NCBI RefSeq assembly: GCF_014192015.1
Contig: NZ_JACHXJ010000001.1
Coordinates: forward strand, 744,001 to 808,000
DNA length: 64,000 nt
Direction of reading: 5' to 3'
Source of the DNA: Paenibacillus rhizosphaerae
Lineage (GTDB): Bacteria; Bacillota; Bacilli; Paenibacillales; Paenibacillaceae
The notes beneath the pieces are model-generated. The model was given only the letters and a program-made list of their open reading frames with translations, was not told the origin of the DNA and made no database searches. A program made the translations under genes and the position numbers. This document shows, piece after piece, positions 26,225 to 34,293 of the stretch (its first letter is position 1; the number at the start of each line of letters is the position of its first letter).

Positions 26225-26352
26225 ATAGGAATCACAGTTGTCAAAATAAATATTATAATATAACACAAAAATAAGATTTTTGTCAATATATATTTTTAGT
26301 GCTGTTTAGCAATATGGCAATCCTGTGTTTTTGTAAAAATGTTTTTGTAAGA
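26225..26352. other. AT-rich divergent regulatory region with repeats
   Basis: This stretch is far richer in A and T than its surroundings. It holds a perfect inverted repeat ACAAAAAT-AAG-ATTTTTGT (26265-26283) and an 11-base direct repeat TGTTTTTGTAA (26326-26336 and 26340-26350). It separates the divergent MBL and GNAT-TPR genes. No protein-coding frame is supported. Confidence 0.6.
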
Positions 26353-26378
26353 AATTCAAACATGAAGGGAGCCCATCG

Positions 26379-27368
26379 ATGCGCGATGTTCAGTACCCTG
26401 TCCTGCATACGGAAAGGCTGAAATTGAGGCCGCTTGAGCCGGAGGATCGGGAAGACGTCTTTCGGCTGTTCTCCAACCCGGAAGTCACCCGGTTCATGGA
26501 TATCGAGCCTTTGGTGAGCATGGAGGAAGCGGACGAAATTATTGCGCTCACCCGCAGCTCCGGCTGCAGGTATGCCATATTCGACCGTAACAACGAAGCG
26601 TTTATGGGCACTTGCGGATTCCACTGCTGGGTCAAGGACGGCGAAAGGGAAAGGGCGGAAATGGGCTATGATCTGTCTCCGGAGTATTGGGGCAGCGGCT
26701 ATATGCCTGAGGCGCTCGAAGAATTGATGAAGGTCGGCTTTGAGGTGATGAAGCTGGATGAAATCGAAGCCCATGTGGAGAGGGATCATCCTCGTTCGCA
26801 AAAGGTGCTGACGAGGCTCGGTTTTCGGGAGGATCACCTGCGCGACGGCCATTTGATCGTTTACAGGGCCGGGAGAGAGGTTTTTTCCGGGCGCCGCACC
26901 TTCAGGAACGCCGTATCGCTCCGGCAGTCGGGGAATGCCGAGAAGTCCAGGGAAATTTGGCTTTCCCTGCTGGCGGATCAGCCTGATCATCCGTTGATCT
27001 TGTACCAGACGGCATGGACCCATGATGTACTTGGCTTGGAGAAGGACGCCGTGCCCTATTATGAAAAGGCGATTTTGCTCGGGCTGCAGGACGAAGAGCT
27101 GGCGGGGGCGATGCTTGGCCTGGGCAGTACATACCGTACGCTGGGACGATATGAGGACGCGAAGGCGCTGTTGAAGCAGGCGATGGTGAAGTTTCCCGAA
27201 CGCAGGGAATTTTCTGTTTTCTACGCCATGGCTTTGTACAATCTGGGCGAGCACACCGCTGCGATGGAGACGCTCCTTGGACAGCTGGCGGAAACCAGCG
27301 CGGACAGCGGCATCCAGGCGTACCGGAAGGCGATTGCCTTTTATGCCGATAAGCTGGATCAAGTGTAG
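26379..27368 (+). CDS. GNAT acetyltransferase fused to TPR repeats
   Basis: A 329-residue two-domain protein. Residues 1-165 form a RimJ/RimL-type GNAT domain (LHTERLKLRPLEPEDREDVF; acetyl-CoA loop YWGSGYMPEAL; FEVMKLDEIEAHVE; LTRLGFRED). Residues ~175-329 are a helical repeat region matching tetratricopeptide repeats: GNAEKSREIWLSLLADQPDHP, GLEKDAVPYYEKAILLGL, GRYEDAKALLKQAMVKFPE, GEHTAAMETLLGQLAE. Stand-alone TPR proteins resembling the second half occur in Bacillota, so this looks like a natural fusion. The GNAT part may act on a protein partner held by the TPR. No frame break is seen at the junction. Confidence 0.82.
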   Translation: MRDVQYPVLHTERLKLRPLEPEDREDVFRLFSNPEVTRFMDIEPLVSMEEADEIIALTRSSGCRYAIFDRNNEAFMGTCGFHCWVKDGERERAEMGYDLSPEYWGSGYMPEALEELMKVGFEVMKLDEIEAHVERDHPRSQKVLTRLGFREDHLRDGHLIVYRAGREVFSGRRTFRNAVSLRQSGNAEKSREIWLSLLADQPDHPLILYQTAWTHDVLGLEKDAVPYYEKAILLGLQDEELAGAMLGLGSTYRTLGRYEDAKALLKQAMVKFPERREFSVFYAMALYNLGEHTAAMETLLGQLAETSADSGIQAYRKAIAFYADKLDQV

Positions 27369-27427
27369 GATTAGCCTTGCCTGCGCCTACCTGCGTGGGT
27401 ACAAAAAAGTAGAATGAAGGAGGTACC

Positions 27428-27865
27428 ATGGATATACAGGGTGTGAATCATTTCTGCTTTTCCGTTTCGGATCTGGATCGGTCCATCGCGTTTTACAGGG
27501 ACGTGCTGGGCGCGCAGCTGCTTGTGCAGGGCCGGAAGCTGGCTTACTTTGACCTTGCCGGACTCTGGATTGCACTGAATCAGGAAGATACGGAGCGGGA
27601 GGATATACCATCGACGTATACTCATATCGCCTTTACCGTGAAAGATCAGGATTTCGAAGCCTGGCTGACCCGCCTGCAGACTTACGGAGTTCATGTGCTT
27701 GAGGGAAGGAGGCGGGATGAGCGGGACAAGCTCTCGGTATATTTCCTGGACCCGGACGGGCACCGGTTTGAGCTTCATACCGGCACGCTTGCGGCTCGGC
27801 TCGCCTATTATCGGGAGACGAAGGGCCATATGAAGTTTTACGACAAGGAGGATGTTGGCAAATGA
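27428..27865 (+). CDS. fosB: FosB-type metallothiol transferase (fosfomycin resistance)
   Basis: A 145-residue VOC enzyme that uses bacillithiol (or L-cysteine) and a divalent metal to open the epoxide of fosfomycin. The three metal ligands are at the expected places: His8 (GVNHFCFSV), His66 (YTHIAFTV) and Glu115 (GHRFELHTGTL). The characteristic RDERDKLSVYFLDPDGH and the C-terminal HMKFYD match B. subtilis FosB almost in register. GAGGTACC-type site (AAGGAGGTACC) precedes ATG. The stop overlaps the start of the phosphatase gene by 4 bases, so both are translated together. Confidence 0.92.
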   Translation: MDIQGVNHFCFSVSDLDRSIAFYRDVLGAQLLVQGRKLAYFDLAGLWIALNQEDTEREDIPSTYTHIAFTVKDQDFEAWLTRLQTYGVHVLEGRRRDERDKLSVYFLDPDGHRFELHTGTLAARLAYYRETKGHMKFYDKEDVGK

Positions 27866-28446
27866 CGACGATCGGATTTGTAAGACACGGCATCACGGAT
27901 TGGAACATTGAGCGCAGGGCTCAAGGCCAGACGGATATCCCTTTGAACGAAACCGGGCGGGCTCAGGCGAGAGCTTTGGCTGCGCGGCTGAAGAATGAGC
28001 GGTGGGACGCCGTCTATGCCAGCGATTTGTCGCGGGCTCGGGAAACCGCCGAGACGATTGCGGCCGCGCTGGGGCTCGGCGTCCGGGTCGATCCGCGGCT
28101 GCGGGAAATCCACTGCGGTCTGATCGAAGGAACGGTCGAGGAAGACCGGGTGCTCCGCTGGGGTTATGATTGGGCGGCGCTGGATCTCGGGATCGAGACC
28201 GACGACTCGATGATTGCCAGAGGAATGGAGGCGGTCATGGACATTTGCGCCAGCCATCCTGAAGACCGCGTTCTCGTGGTGAGCCATGGCGCGCTGATCG
28301 GCACGCTGCTGCCCGTTTTGATTCCGCACACGGATACGTCCGAGCATCTGCACAACACATCCATTACTATCATCCGAAAGATCGAGGAAAGCTGGGAATG
28401 CGGGCTTTTCAACTGCGTCAAGCATTTGGAGCAGCTGACGATCTGA
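27862..28446 (+). CDS. histidine phosphatase family protein (PGM-like)
   Basis: A 194-residue histidine phosphatase. The phosphoacceptor motif is VRHGITDWN (Arg8, His9, Gly10), the second Arg is in DLSRARETAETI, the acid Glu is in EIHCGLIEG and the second His is in VLVVSHGALIG. These belong to the cofactor-dependent phosphoglycerate mutase-like superfamily; in Bacillus the closest in kind are PhoE-like broad-specificity phosphatases. ATGA overlap with fosB indicates translational coupling. The substrate is unknown and its link to fosfomycin resistance is an inference from location only. Confidence 0.87.
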   Translation: MTTIGFVRHGITDWNIERRAQGQTDIPLNETGRAQARALAARLKNERWDAVYASDLSRARETAETIAAALGLGVRVDPRLREIHCGLIEGTVEEDRVLRWGYDWAALDLGIETDDSMIARGMEAVMDICASHPEDRVLVVSHGALIGTLLPVLIPHTDTSEHLHNTSITIIRKIEESWECGLFNCVKHLEQLTI

Positions 28447-28473
28447 ACGAGCCTGCCTGTTAAGGATCGTATT

Positions 28474-28806
28474 TTAAGGCTGTGTGTCTCTGAACTTAAT
28501 GGATATCAGTCGTTCAGTCACGGTGTTAAACCGGACGGTAGCCAGCACGGCTGCTGGCATGCCCTGCCGGCTCAACAGCAGCTTGAACGTTTCCTCCGCT
28601 TCCGTCGGCGACAGGTTGATGCGGCCGACATGCAGGTAATCCGTAATTTCCGAATTGTATTTTTTCTGCGCTTCCTTCACGGCGATCAGGCCCCACTTGG
28701 CGTAGGGGGGATCAACTGAAGGGTCCGGCTCGGCAATGATCAGCGAGAGAGACAGCACGAGGGACATGGCGATGGATTTGACGAATACGGCGGACATCCA
28801 CTTCAT
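28474..28806 (-). CDS. DUF3889 family secreted protein
   Basis: A 110-residue protein. The first ~24 residues form a basic and hydrophobic signal peptide (FVKSIAMSLVLSLSLIIA). The mature part matches the DUF3889 pattern: DPPYAKWGLIAVKEAQKKY, ITDYLHVGRINLSP, EETFKLLLSRQG, VLATVRFNTVTERLISIKF. Such proteins are small, exported and of unknown function, common in Bacillus and Paenibacillus. It is a single gene on the minus strand, converging with the phosphatase gene. Confidence 0.83.
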   Translation of the reverse strand: MKWMSAVFVKSIAMSLVLSLSLIIAEPDPSVDPPYAKWGLIAVKEAQKKYNSEITDYLHVGRINLSPTEAEETFKLLLSRQGMPAAVLATVRFNTVTERLISIKFRDTQP

Positions 28807-29121
28807 AGCTCTATAGCCTCCTGAGTATAAATCTGACCGTTCACGTGCAGCGATGAGTGGCCGGTATACATAGAATTCCCATGTTTTGCAGGTCTATGAG
28901 GATTGCAGCCATGGTTTATCCGCGATTAAATCGGCAAGGTCGTGCTGCACAGAAATCGTGCTCTTGGTTTCGGGCTCGTCCGGAAGCCGGCATTCGTCAA
29001 CCACAAGCTGGAACAAAGCTTTTCCGAAACATTGCGACAATAAGGCAGATGGCTCCAAACGGCGGAGCTACAGGCATCGGAGCTGCCTTGCGAAATCAAG
29101 CCATAGATGGGATGGGATCTT
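28807..29121. other. intergenic, no gene recognised
   Basis: About 315 bases between the divergent DUF3889 and sugar-kinase genes. Short open frames here have no ribosome binding site and no recognisable protein features. I see no hairpin or terminator. Confidence 0.6.
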
Positions 29122-30054
29122 ATGATAACGACCGTAACCATGAACGCAGCCATTGACAAAACATACTACTTGCCGGCATTTCCTCACGGGAAGGTATCCC
29201 GGATCAGGCAATATTTGGCAGCCCCCGGGGGGAAAGGAATCAATGTGGCCAAGGTCGCCGCGCAGCTCGGGGCGATGGTGACCGCTTCGGGCATCGTCGG
29301 CGGCATGAACGGGGAAATCATCAAAAAGCAGCTGGATGAAATGAGCATTGCGCATCAATTTGTCGCCGTGGAGGGGGAGTCGAGGCTTTGCCTCAACATC
29401 ATTGATGAAGAGACCGGATCGTCGACGGAGCTTCTGGAGCCCGGTCCGGTGGTAGATAACCGGGCGCTGGACGAGATGGAGCAGACGATGGCCGCCCTGG
29501 CACGCACATCGAAAGTCGTCTGTATCAGCGGCAGCCTGCCTGCCGGGGCACCGGCGGATTATTACATACGTCTTGTCAGCGCGGCCAAGAAGGAGGGGGC
29601 GTACGTGATTCTCGACGCCAGCGGTGACGCGCTCCGCTGCGGACTGCAGGCGAATCCGGACATGATCAAGCCCAACGAAGAAGAGGTTGCTGCTCTGCTT
29701 GGTACAGGCATTCGGGATGAACAGGAGCTGCTCCGGGCGATGGAAGACTTGCTCCGCGAATACCGGATGGAGCGTGTCTGCGTGTCGCTCGGGGGTGCCG
29801 GATCGCTGACCGTCACATCGCAGGGACGTTATCGTGCCGTAACCCCTCCGATTCAGGTGGTCAACACAGTGGGCTGCGGCGATTCCTTTGTGGCGGGCAT
29901 GGCCGTGTCGCTGCTGAAGCAGCTCCCCGCCGAGGAGGGCATCGCTATGGCTGCTGCCGCGGGGACGGCGAACGCCTTGTCGGCCATGGCCGGAAGTGTC
30001 GATCCGGACAGCTTCCGCCGGCTGCTTGGCCAAGTGGAGATCAGCAGAATTTAA
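29122..30054 (+). CDS. 1-phosphofructokinase-type PfkB sugar kinase
   Basis: A 310-residue PfkB-family kinase. The N-terminal signature APGGKGINVAKVAAQLGA and the C-terminal DTxGxGD site VNTVGCGDSFVAGMAV (catalytic Asp) place it in the LacC/FruK/PfkB group, which phosphorylates fructose-1-P, tagatose-6-P or fructose-6-P. The first residues MITTVTMNAAIDKTYYL fit the FruK/LacC start. No PTS or fruR neighbour is visible, so the substrate remains open. ATG 29122 is used; the upstream AT-poor ribosome binding site is weak. A hairpin follows the stop. Confidence 0.85.
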   Translation: MITTVTMNAAIDKTYYLPAFPHGKVSRIRQYLAAPGGKGINVAKVAAQLGAMVTASGIVGGMNGEIIKKQLDEMSIAHQFVAVEGESRLCLNIIDEETGSSTELLEPGPVVDNRALDEMEQTMAALARTSKVVCISGSLPAGAPADYYIRLVSAAKKEGAYVILDASGDALRCGLQANPDMIKPNEEEVAALLGTGIRDEQELLRAMEDLLREYRMERVCVSLGGAGSLTVTSQGRYRAVTPPIQVVNTVGCGDSFVAGMAVSLLKQLPAEEGIAMAAAAGTANALSAMAGSVDPDSFRRLLGQVEISRI

Positions 30055-30083
30055 GATCCGGATGACAGCAATTATATTTTGCC

Positions 30084-30114
30084 CAGGCTGCGGTTCATAA
30101 ATCGCGGCCTGTTT
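30084..30114 (+). terminator. weak terminator after the sugar-kinase gene
   Basis: CAGGCTGCG (30084-30092) pairs with CGCGGCCTG (30103-30111), with one wobble pair, followed by TTTG only. Confidence 0.5.
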
Positions 30115-30213
30115 GATGATGTGGTGATATCAGGGAGGATTAGCCCTGCCGCAAGGCGAATTTATTAATGCGGCTTTACAGCCCATCGACAAGATAAAGA
30201 AGGGGTGAACGGC

Positions 30214-30873
30214 TTGATTCAAGCATTGATTTTTGATTTTGACGGTCTCATTGTCGATACCGAAACACCGGCCTATCACGCTTTCTGCGAGATTTACCGG
30301 GAGCATGGCACGGAGCTCCCGCTGGAGACGTACGCGAAGTGCGTCGGGACCAATTTCGACGTATTTAATCCGTATACGTATTTATCCGAATGCCTGGGCA
30401 GGGTAGTGGATCCGGCCCTTGTCAAGGAACAGGTCAATGTCATCTACCGGGAGCTGCTCAAGGATGTTGAAGTCAGACCGGGGGTTGAGGATTATTTGGC
30501 GGAGGCCAAGCGGCTCGGGCTGAAGATCGCGCTGGCATCGAGCTCTTACTACAACTGGATTGAGCCCTATTTCAACAAATTCAAGCTGGAGTCTTACTTC
30601 GACGTCATTTGTACTGCGGACCTGGTGTCCAAGGTCAAACCGGATCCCGAACTGTATTTGCTGGCACTGCAGAAGCTGGAGGTAGCCCCGGATCAGGCGG
30701 TATCCTTCGAAGATTCCCTTAACGGCTTTATCGCAGCCAAGGGAGCAGGTGTACATACGGTGATCGTGCCTAACTCGATGACCCAAACCTTCCCTTTTGA
30801 AGGCTATGATATGATGATATCCAGCATGTCGGAGATGAAGCTGCAGGATCTTGTCCGGGAGCTGGAAGCGTAA
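30214..30873 (+). CDS. HAD-family hydrolase, beta-phosphoglucomutase-like
   Basis: A 219-residue HAD enzyme with motif I FDFDGLIVDTETP (nucleophile Asp8, Asp10), motif II ASSSYY, Lys in KVKPDPELYLL and motif IV FEDSLNGFIAAKGAG. The C2-type helical cap sits between I and II. The pattern DFDGLIVDTETP with LNG is that of YhcW/PgmB-like phosphatases. The substrate is unknown. Start codon TTG 30214 follows AAGGGGTG; GTG 30205 within that site is an alternative. Confidence 0.84.
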   Translation: MIQALIFDFDGLIVDTETPAYHAFCEIYREHGTELPLETYAKCVGTNFDVFNPYTYLSECLGRVVDPALVKEQVNVIYRELLKDVEVRPGVEDYLAEAKRLGLKIALASSSYYNWIEPYFNKFKLESYFDVICTADLVSKVKPDPELYLLALQKLEVAPDQAVSFEDSLNGFIAAKGAGVHTVIVPNSMTQTFPFEGYDMMISSMSEMKLQDLVRELEA

Positions 30874-30919
30874 GGCCGCAAAAGCCCGGAAAAACCTGTA
30901 CTTTTTTGCAACATATTGA

Positions 30920-30949
30920 TTGACGTATATTGGCAGTGCCCTTTATGAT
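30920..30949 (+). promoter_or_regulatory. sigma-A promoter of the ABC importer operon
   Basis: TTGACG (30920-30925), 18 bases, TATGAT (30944-30949). It lies about 155 bases before the lipoprotein start, leaving a long 5' leader in which I do not recognise a riboswitch or T-box. Confidence 0.65.
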
Positions 30950-31108
30950 AATGAATAATCCAGTGGTTATTTAATTCTATGAAAAATATTCGGGCAGGCA
31001 GTTCATGCACCCGTGTGCTCCGCCTGCTACGGTATTTTTCGCACTTATTTACTTTAATGCTTTCGTATATGACAGCGTTAAAGAAGAGAATCGGAAGGGG
31101 TTATGAAC

Positions 31109-32161
31109 ATGAAAAAGAGAAATTTGCTATTATCCGTCGTGATGTCCGCACTCCTCGTAACCACGGCGGCCGGCTGCGGCAGCTCGGGCAGCAAGTCCAG
31201 TGAAGCCGGGTCCGGTGGAGGGACCGATGCGGGAAGCACAGACAAAAAAAACTACACCGTGGCCATTTCGCAAATCGTCGAGCATCCTTCCCTGGACGCC
31301 ACGCGCGAGGGCTTCATCGCCGCTCTGAAGGACGCGGGGATTACGGAAGGGGATAACCTGAAGCTCGATTATAACAATGCGCAGGGTGACCAGGCGAATA
31401 ACCTCTCGATCGCCCAGAAGATCGCTTCCGGTAAAAACGACCTTGTACTCGGCATTTCTACCGGCTCGGCTCAGGCGCTCGTGCAGCAGGTGAAAGATAC
31501 GCCGGTGCTGTTCGCGGCCGTTACCGATCCGCTGGATGCGAAGATCGTCTCGAACCTGGAACAACCAGGGGGCAACGTAACCGGGGGCTCGGACACGAAT
31601 CCGGAAGCGGTTCAACGGCTGATGGACTTCATCGCCGAGAGCTTCCCGAACGTGAAGAACGTCGGCATCGTCATTAACGAAGGCGAGCCTAACGCGATCG
31701 TTATGGCCAAGAATGCCGAGGAAACGCTGAAAAAGCATAACATCAAGCTGGTGCGCGCAGCGGTAACGAACACATCGGAAGTGAAGCAGGCCGCCGAGTC
31801 CTTGGTGGGACGGGTGGATGCGCTGTTCATTACGCTGGACAACACTGTCGTTGATGGCGTCGACTCCATTATCCAGCTGGCGAACGAGAAGCATATCCCA
31901 TTCTTCTCCAGCGACCGGGATACGGTCGAGAAGGGTGCCTTCGCTACGGTCGGATTTAAATACTACGACCACGGCTACCAGGTGGGCCAAATGGCGGTCG
32001 ATATTTTGAAGAACGGCAAGAAGCCGGGCGATATGAAGGTGACGATGCAGGAGAAGCTGGACCTGATTCTGAACCTGAAGGCGGCTGAAGCGCAAGGAAT
32101 CACAGTAACCGACGCTATGAAAGACAAAGTAACGGACAAAGAAAACGATATTATTCAGTAA
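31109..32161 (+). CDS. ABC transporter substrate-binding lipoprotein (ABC_sub_bind family)
   Basis: A 350-residue lipoprotein with the lipobox VTTAAGC (Cys23), a Gly/Ser-rich linker and the PF04392-type binding fold: YTVAISQIVEHPSLDATREGF, NLSIAQKIAS, LVLGISTGSAQAL, VLFAAVTDPLDAKIV, VGIVINEGEPNA, VDALFITLDNTVVDG, PFFSSDRDTVEKGA. In Streptococcus such proteins (TrpX-like) are assigned to tryptophan uptake; here the ligand is not known and no T-box is visible upstream. Start ATG 31109 with GGAAGGGG. First gene of a three-gene importer operon. Confidence 0.87.
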   Translation: MKKRNLLLSVVMSALLVTTAAGCGSSGSKSSEAGSGGGTDAGSTDKKNYTVAISQIVEHPSLDATREGFIAALKDAGITEGDNLKLDYNNAQGDQANNLSIAQKIASGKNDLVLGISTGSAQALVQQVKDTPVLFAAVTDPLDAKIVSNLEQPGGNVTGGSDTNPEAVQRLMDFIAESFPNVKNVGIVINEGEPNAIVMAKNAEETLKKHNIKLVRAAVTNTSEVKQAAESLVGRVDALFITLDNTVVDGVDSIIQLANEKHIPFFSSDRDTVEKGAFATVGFKYYDHGYQVGQMAVDILKNGKKPGDMKVTMQEKLDLILNLKAAEAQGITVTDAMKDKVTDKENDIIQ

Positions 32162-32224
32162 TCGATCGATGGGGAGTGGCCGGAATCTTCGTCCACTCCC
32201 TTCGTCATAAGGGAGGCTGACACC

Positions 32225-33148
32225 ATGCTGGATTCACTACTGGGAGCACTTGAGCTCGGGCTGCTGTACTCGCTGATGGCGCTCGGCGTATATATCACTT
32301 ATCGTATTCTTGATTTTCCGGATCTGACGGTGGACGGTAGCTTCACCACCGGCGGCGGAATTGCCGCCGTGATGATTACCCACGGCTACAATCCGTGGGT
32401 GGCAAGCCTGGCGGCGTTCGGCGGCGGGCTTCTCGCCGGAATTTGTACCGGGCTTCTCCATACGAAGGGAAAAATCAATGCACTGTTATCCGGTATTATC
32501 ATGATGATTGCGCTGTATTCGATCAACATGCGGATTATGGGCAAACCCAACACGTCGCTGCTTGGGGAAAGCACCGTCTTTTCATCAGTGAACGCTTTCA
32601 TCACGATGCCGATTGCGGTGATCCTGATTTTACTCCTGCTGAATCTGTTCCTGCGGACCGATTTGGGGCTTGCCCTGCGGGCCACAGGAGATAATGCCCG
32701 GATGATCCGCAGTTTCGGCGCCAATACGGACACGACGACGGTTCTCGGCGTCAGCTTGGCCAACGGTTTGGTCGCCCTCTCCGGCGCACTGGTAGCCCAG
32801 CAGTCGGGCTTCGCGGATATATCCATGGGGATCGGCATGATCGTCATCGGGCTGGCTTCCGTCATTATCGGTGAGGCGATATTCGGTGCGACGAATGTGA
32901 TCCATACGACCATTTCCGTCGTTCTCGGGGCGATCGTGTACCGGATCGTCGTGGCCCTCGCGCTCCGGGTGGAATGGCTCGATACGTCCGACCTGAAGCT
33001 CATCACGGCCATCATCGTGATTATCGCTCTGGTGCTTCCAACCGCAAGGCGCGCCCTTCGGCAGAAGCAGCTGGCCAAGCGCCGAACCGAAGAGCTGTCC
33101 AGCCAGCTGGGTAGCAGAACAAGCCGGACGGTCGGAGGTGATTTCTGA
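32225..33148 (+). CDS. ABC transporter permease
   Basis: A 307-residue permease with about eight membrane helices, of the type paired with the ABC_sub_bind lipoprotein (TrpY-like; BPD_transp_2/LivH-like fold). Recognisable blocks: LYSLMALGVYITYRILDFPDLTVDGSF, GLLHTKGKINALLSGIIMM, LALRATGDNARMIRSFGANT, VIIGEAIFG. The C-terminus is a basic cytosolic tail (QKQLAKRRTEELSS). Its stop shares one base with the ATPase start. Together they should import a small, probably aromatic or amino acid-like ligand. Confidence 0.86.
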   Translation: MLDSLLGALELGLLYSLMALGVYITYRILDFPDLTVDGSFTTGGGIAAVMITHGYNPWVASLAAFGGGLLAGICTGLLHTKGKINALLSGIIMMIALYSINMRIMGKPNTSLLGESTVFSSVNAFITMPIAVILILLLLNLFLRTDLGLALRATGDNARMIRSFGANTDTTTVLGVSLANGLVALSGALVAQQSGFADISMGIGMIVIGLASVIIGEAIFGATNVIHTTISVVLGAIVYRIVVALALRVEWLDTSDLKLITAIIVIIALVLPTARRALRQKQLAKRRTEELSSQLGSRTSRTVGGDF

Positions 33149-33942
33149 TGCTGGAGCTGAGCAGAGTATCGAAGCTGTTTAATCCGGGGACGCCGGATGA
33201 AAAAATTGCGCTGCATGACATTTCGCTGAAGCTGAATCCCGGCGACTTCGTCACGGTAATCGGAAGTAACGGAGCGGGCAAGTCCACGCTGATGAACATC
33301 ATTTCCGGCGTCATGAAGCCCGACGCAGGGGATGTGCGGATCGAGGGAGCGGTGATCAGCCCGCTGCCGGAATTCCGCCGGAGCCGCTGGATCGGCCGTG
33401 TTTTTCAGGATCCGATGGCGGGGACCGCTCCCCACATGACGATCGAGGAAAATCTGGCGATGGCTTATACGAGAGGCAAGCGGCGGGGACTGGGGCTGAG
33501 CATCAAATCCGGCCGGCGGGCGATGTTCAAGGAGGAGCTGTCCAAGCTCGGCATCGGCCTGGAAGGGCGTCTGCGGGCGAAGGTCGGTTTGCTGTCCGGA
33601 GGAGAGCGGCAGGCACTCAGCTTGTTGATGGCCACATTCACCAAGCCGCAAATTTTGCTGCTGGATGAGCATACCGCCGCCCTGGATCCTGCAAGGGCGG
33701 AACTGATCACTCGGCTCACCGAGCGGATTGTCCGGGAGCTGAACCTGACGACGCTGATGGTCACGCACAATATGGAGCAGGCGATCCGGCTTGGCAACCG
33801 TTTGATCATGATGGACAAAGGCAGAATCATTCTGGACATCAACGAACAGCGCAAAAAAACGCTGACCGTCGAAGAACTGCTGGCTGAATTCGAACAAATC
33901 AGCGGTCATAAGCTGTCCGACGACAGGGTCGTTTTGGGATAA
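33148..33942 (+). CDS. ABC transporter ATP-binding protein
   Basis: A 264-residue ABC ATPase. Walker A GSNGAGKSTLM, Q-loop FQDP, signature LLSGGERQALSLL, Walker B LLLDEHTAALDP, switch His MVTHNMEQAIRL. The DEHTAALDP form is typical of the importer ATPases that pair with ABC_sub_bind lipoproteins. It overlaps the permease stop by a single base and is followed by a terminator, so the transport unit ends here. Confidence 0.9.
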   Translation: MLELSRVSKLFNPGTPDEKIALHDISLKLNPGDFVTVIGSNGAGKSTLMNIISGVMKPDAGDVRIEGAVISPLPEFRRSRWIGRVFQDPMAGTAPHMTIEENLAMAYTRGKRRGLGLSIKSGRRAMFKEELSKLGIGLEGRLRAKVGLLSGGERQALSLLMATFTKPQILLLDEHTAALDPARAELITRLTERIVRELNLTTLMVTHNMEQAIRLGNRLIMMDKGRIILDINEQRKKTLTVEELLAEFEQISGHKLSDDRVVLG

Positions 33943-33966
33943 CGATCGGAAGAAATATAGGAAAGA

Positions 33967-34001
33967 GAGCCTTCGCGTTTAAAACCGCGGAGGCTCATTT
34001 T
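33967..34001 (+). terminator. terminator after the ABC importer operon
   Basis: GAGCCTTCGCG (from 33967) pairs with CGCGGAGGCTC (to 33996) with one wobble pair, then ATTTTA. Confidence 0.75.
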
Positions 34002-34293
34002 ATCTGCAGCCTCCCGGGAAATCTATGAAAGCGCAGCAAGGCAACGGTCGATAGACTAAAATGGACACCATTGTATTCGGGACAAAGATACGAAGAGCCG
34101 CTTCGGCGGATCCACCGGGTAACCACGAGCAGCGGGCTTCGGTGATGGCGGCCTGTCACTGGTTCATCCGGCCTCGAAGCAATTCTAGTTATTGAAATTC
34201 GTTCCAACAAGTTCTAAAATACTTAATTGAATGAACTGCTCACTCTATAGTAATTAGAAGAAAGAGAACGCCCGTTGGATGGAGGTTTCAATT
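34002..34293. other. gene-free segment with hairpin structure before the hybrid kinase
   Basis: No supported reading frame. It contains a C(UUCG)G-type hairpin CCGC-TTCG-GCGG (34098-34109) and a longer imperfect stem from GCTTCG (34136-34141) to CGAAGC (34175-34180) with an internal GGCC/GGCC pairing. From the sequence this looks like a structured leader RNA. I cannot place it in a known riboswitch class. Confidence 0.4.

Noticed and set aside
28857..29156. Short plus-strand frame upstream of the PfkB kinase
   Set aside because: No ribosome binding site, overlaps the kinase start and has no recognisable protein features.
34021..34130. Possible cyclic di-GMP-I riboswitch (GCGCAGCAAGGCAAC, GGGACAAAG, CCGGGTAACC words)
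   Set aside because: The words recall the GEMM consensus but their spacing is wrong and the CAAAGCC core is missing; only a covariance search could decide.
33995..34210. Minus-strand frame of 71 codons before the hybrid kinase
   Set aside because: No start signal and it runs through the terminator and hairpins, so I treat the region as non-coding.
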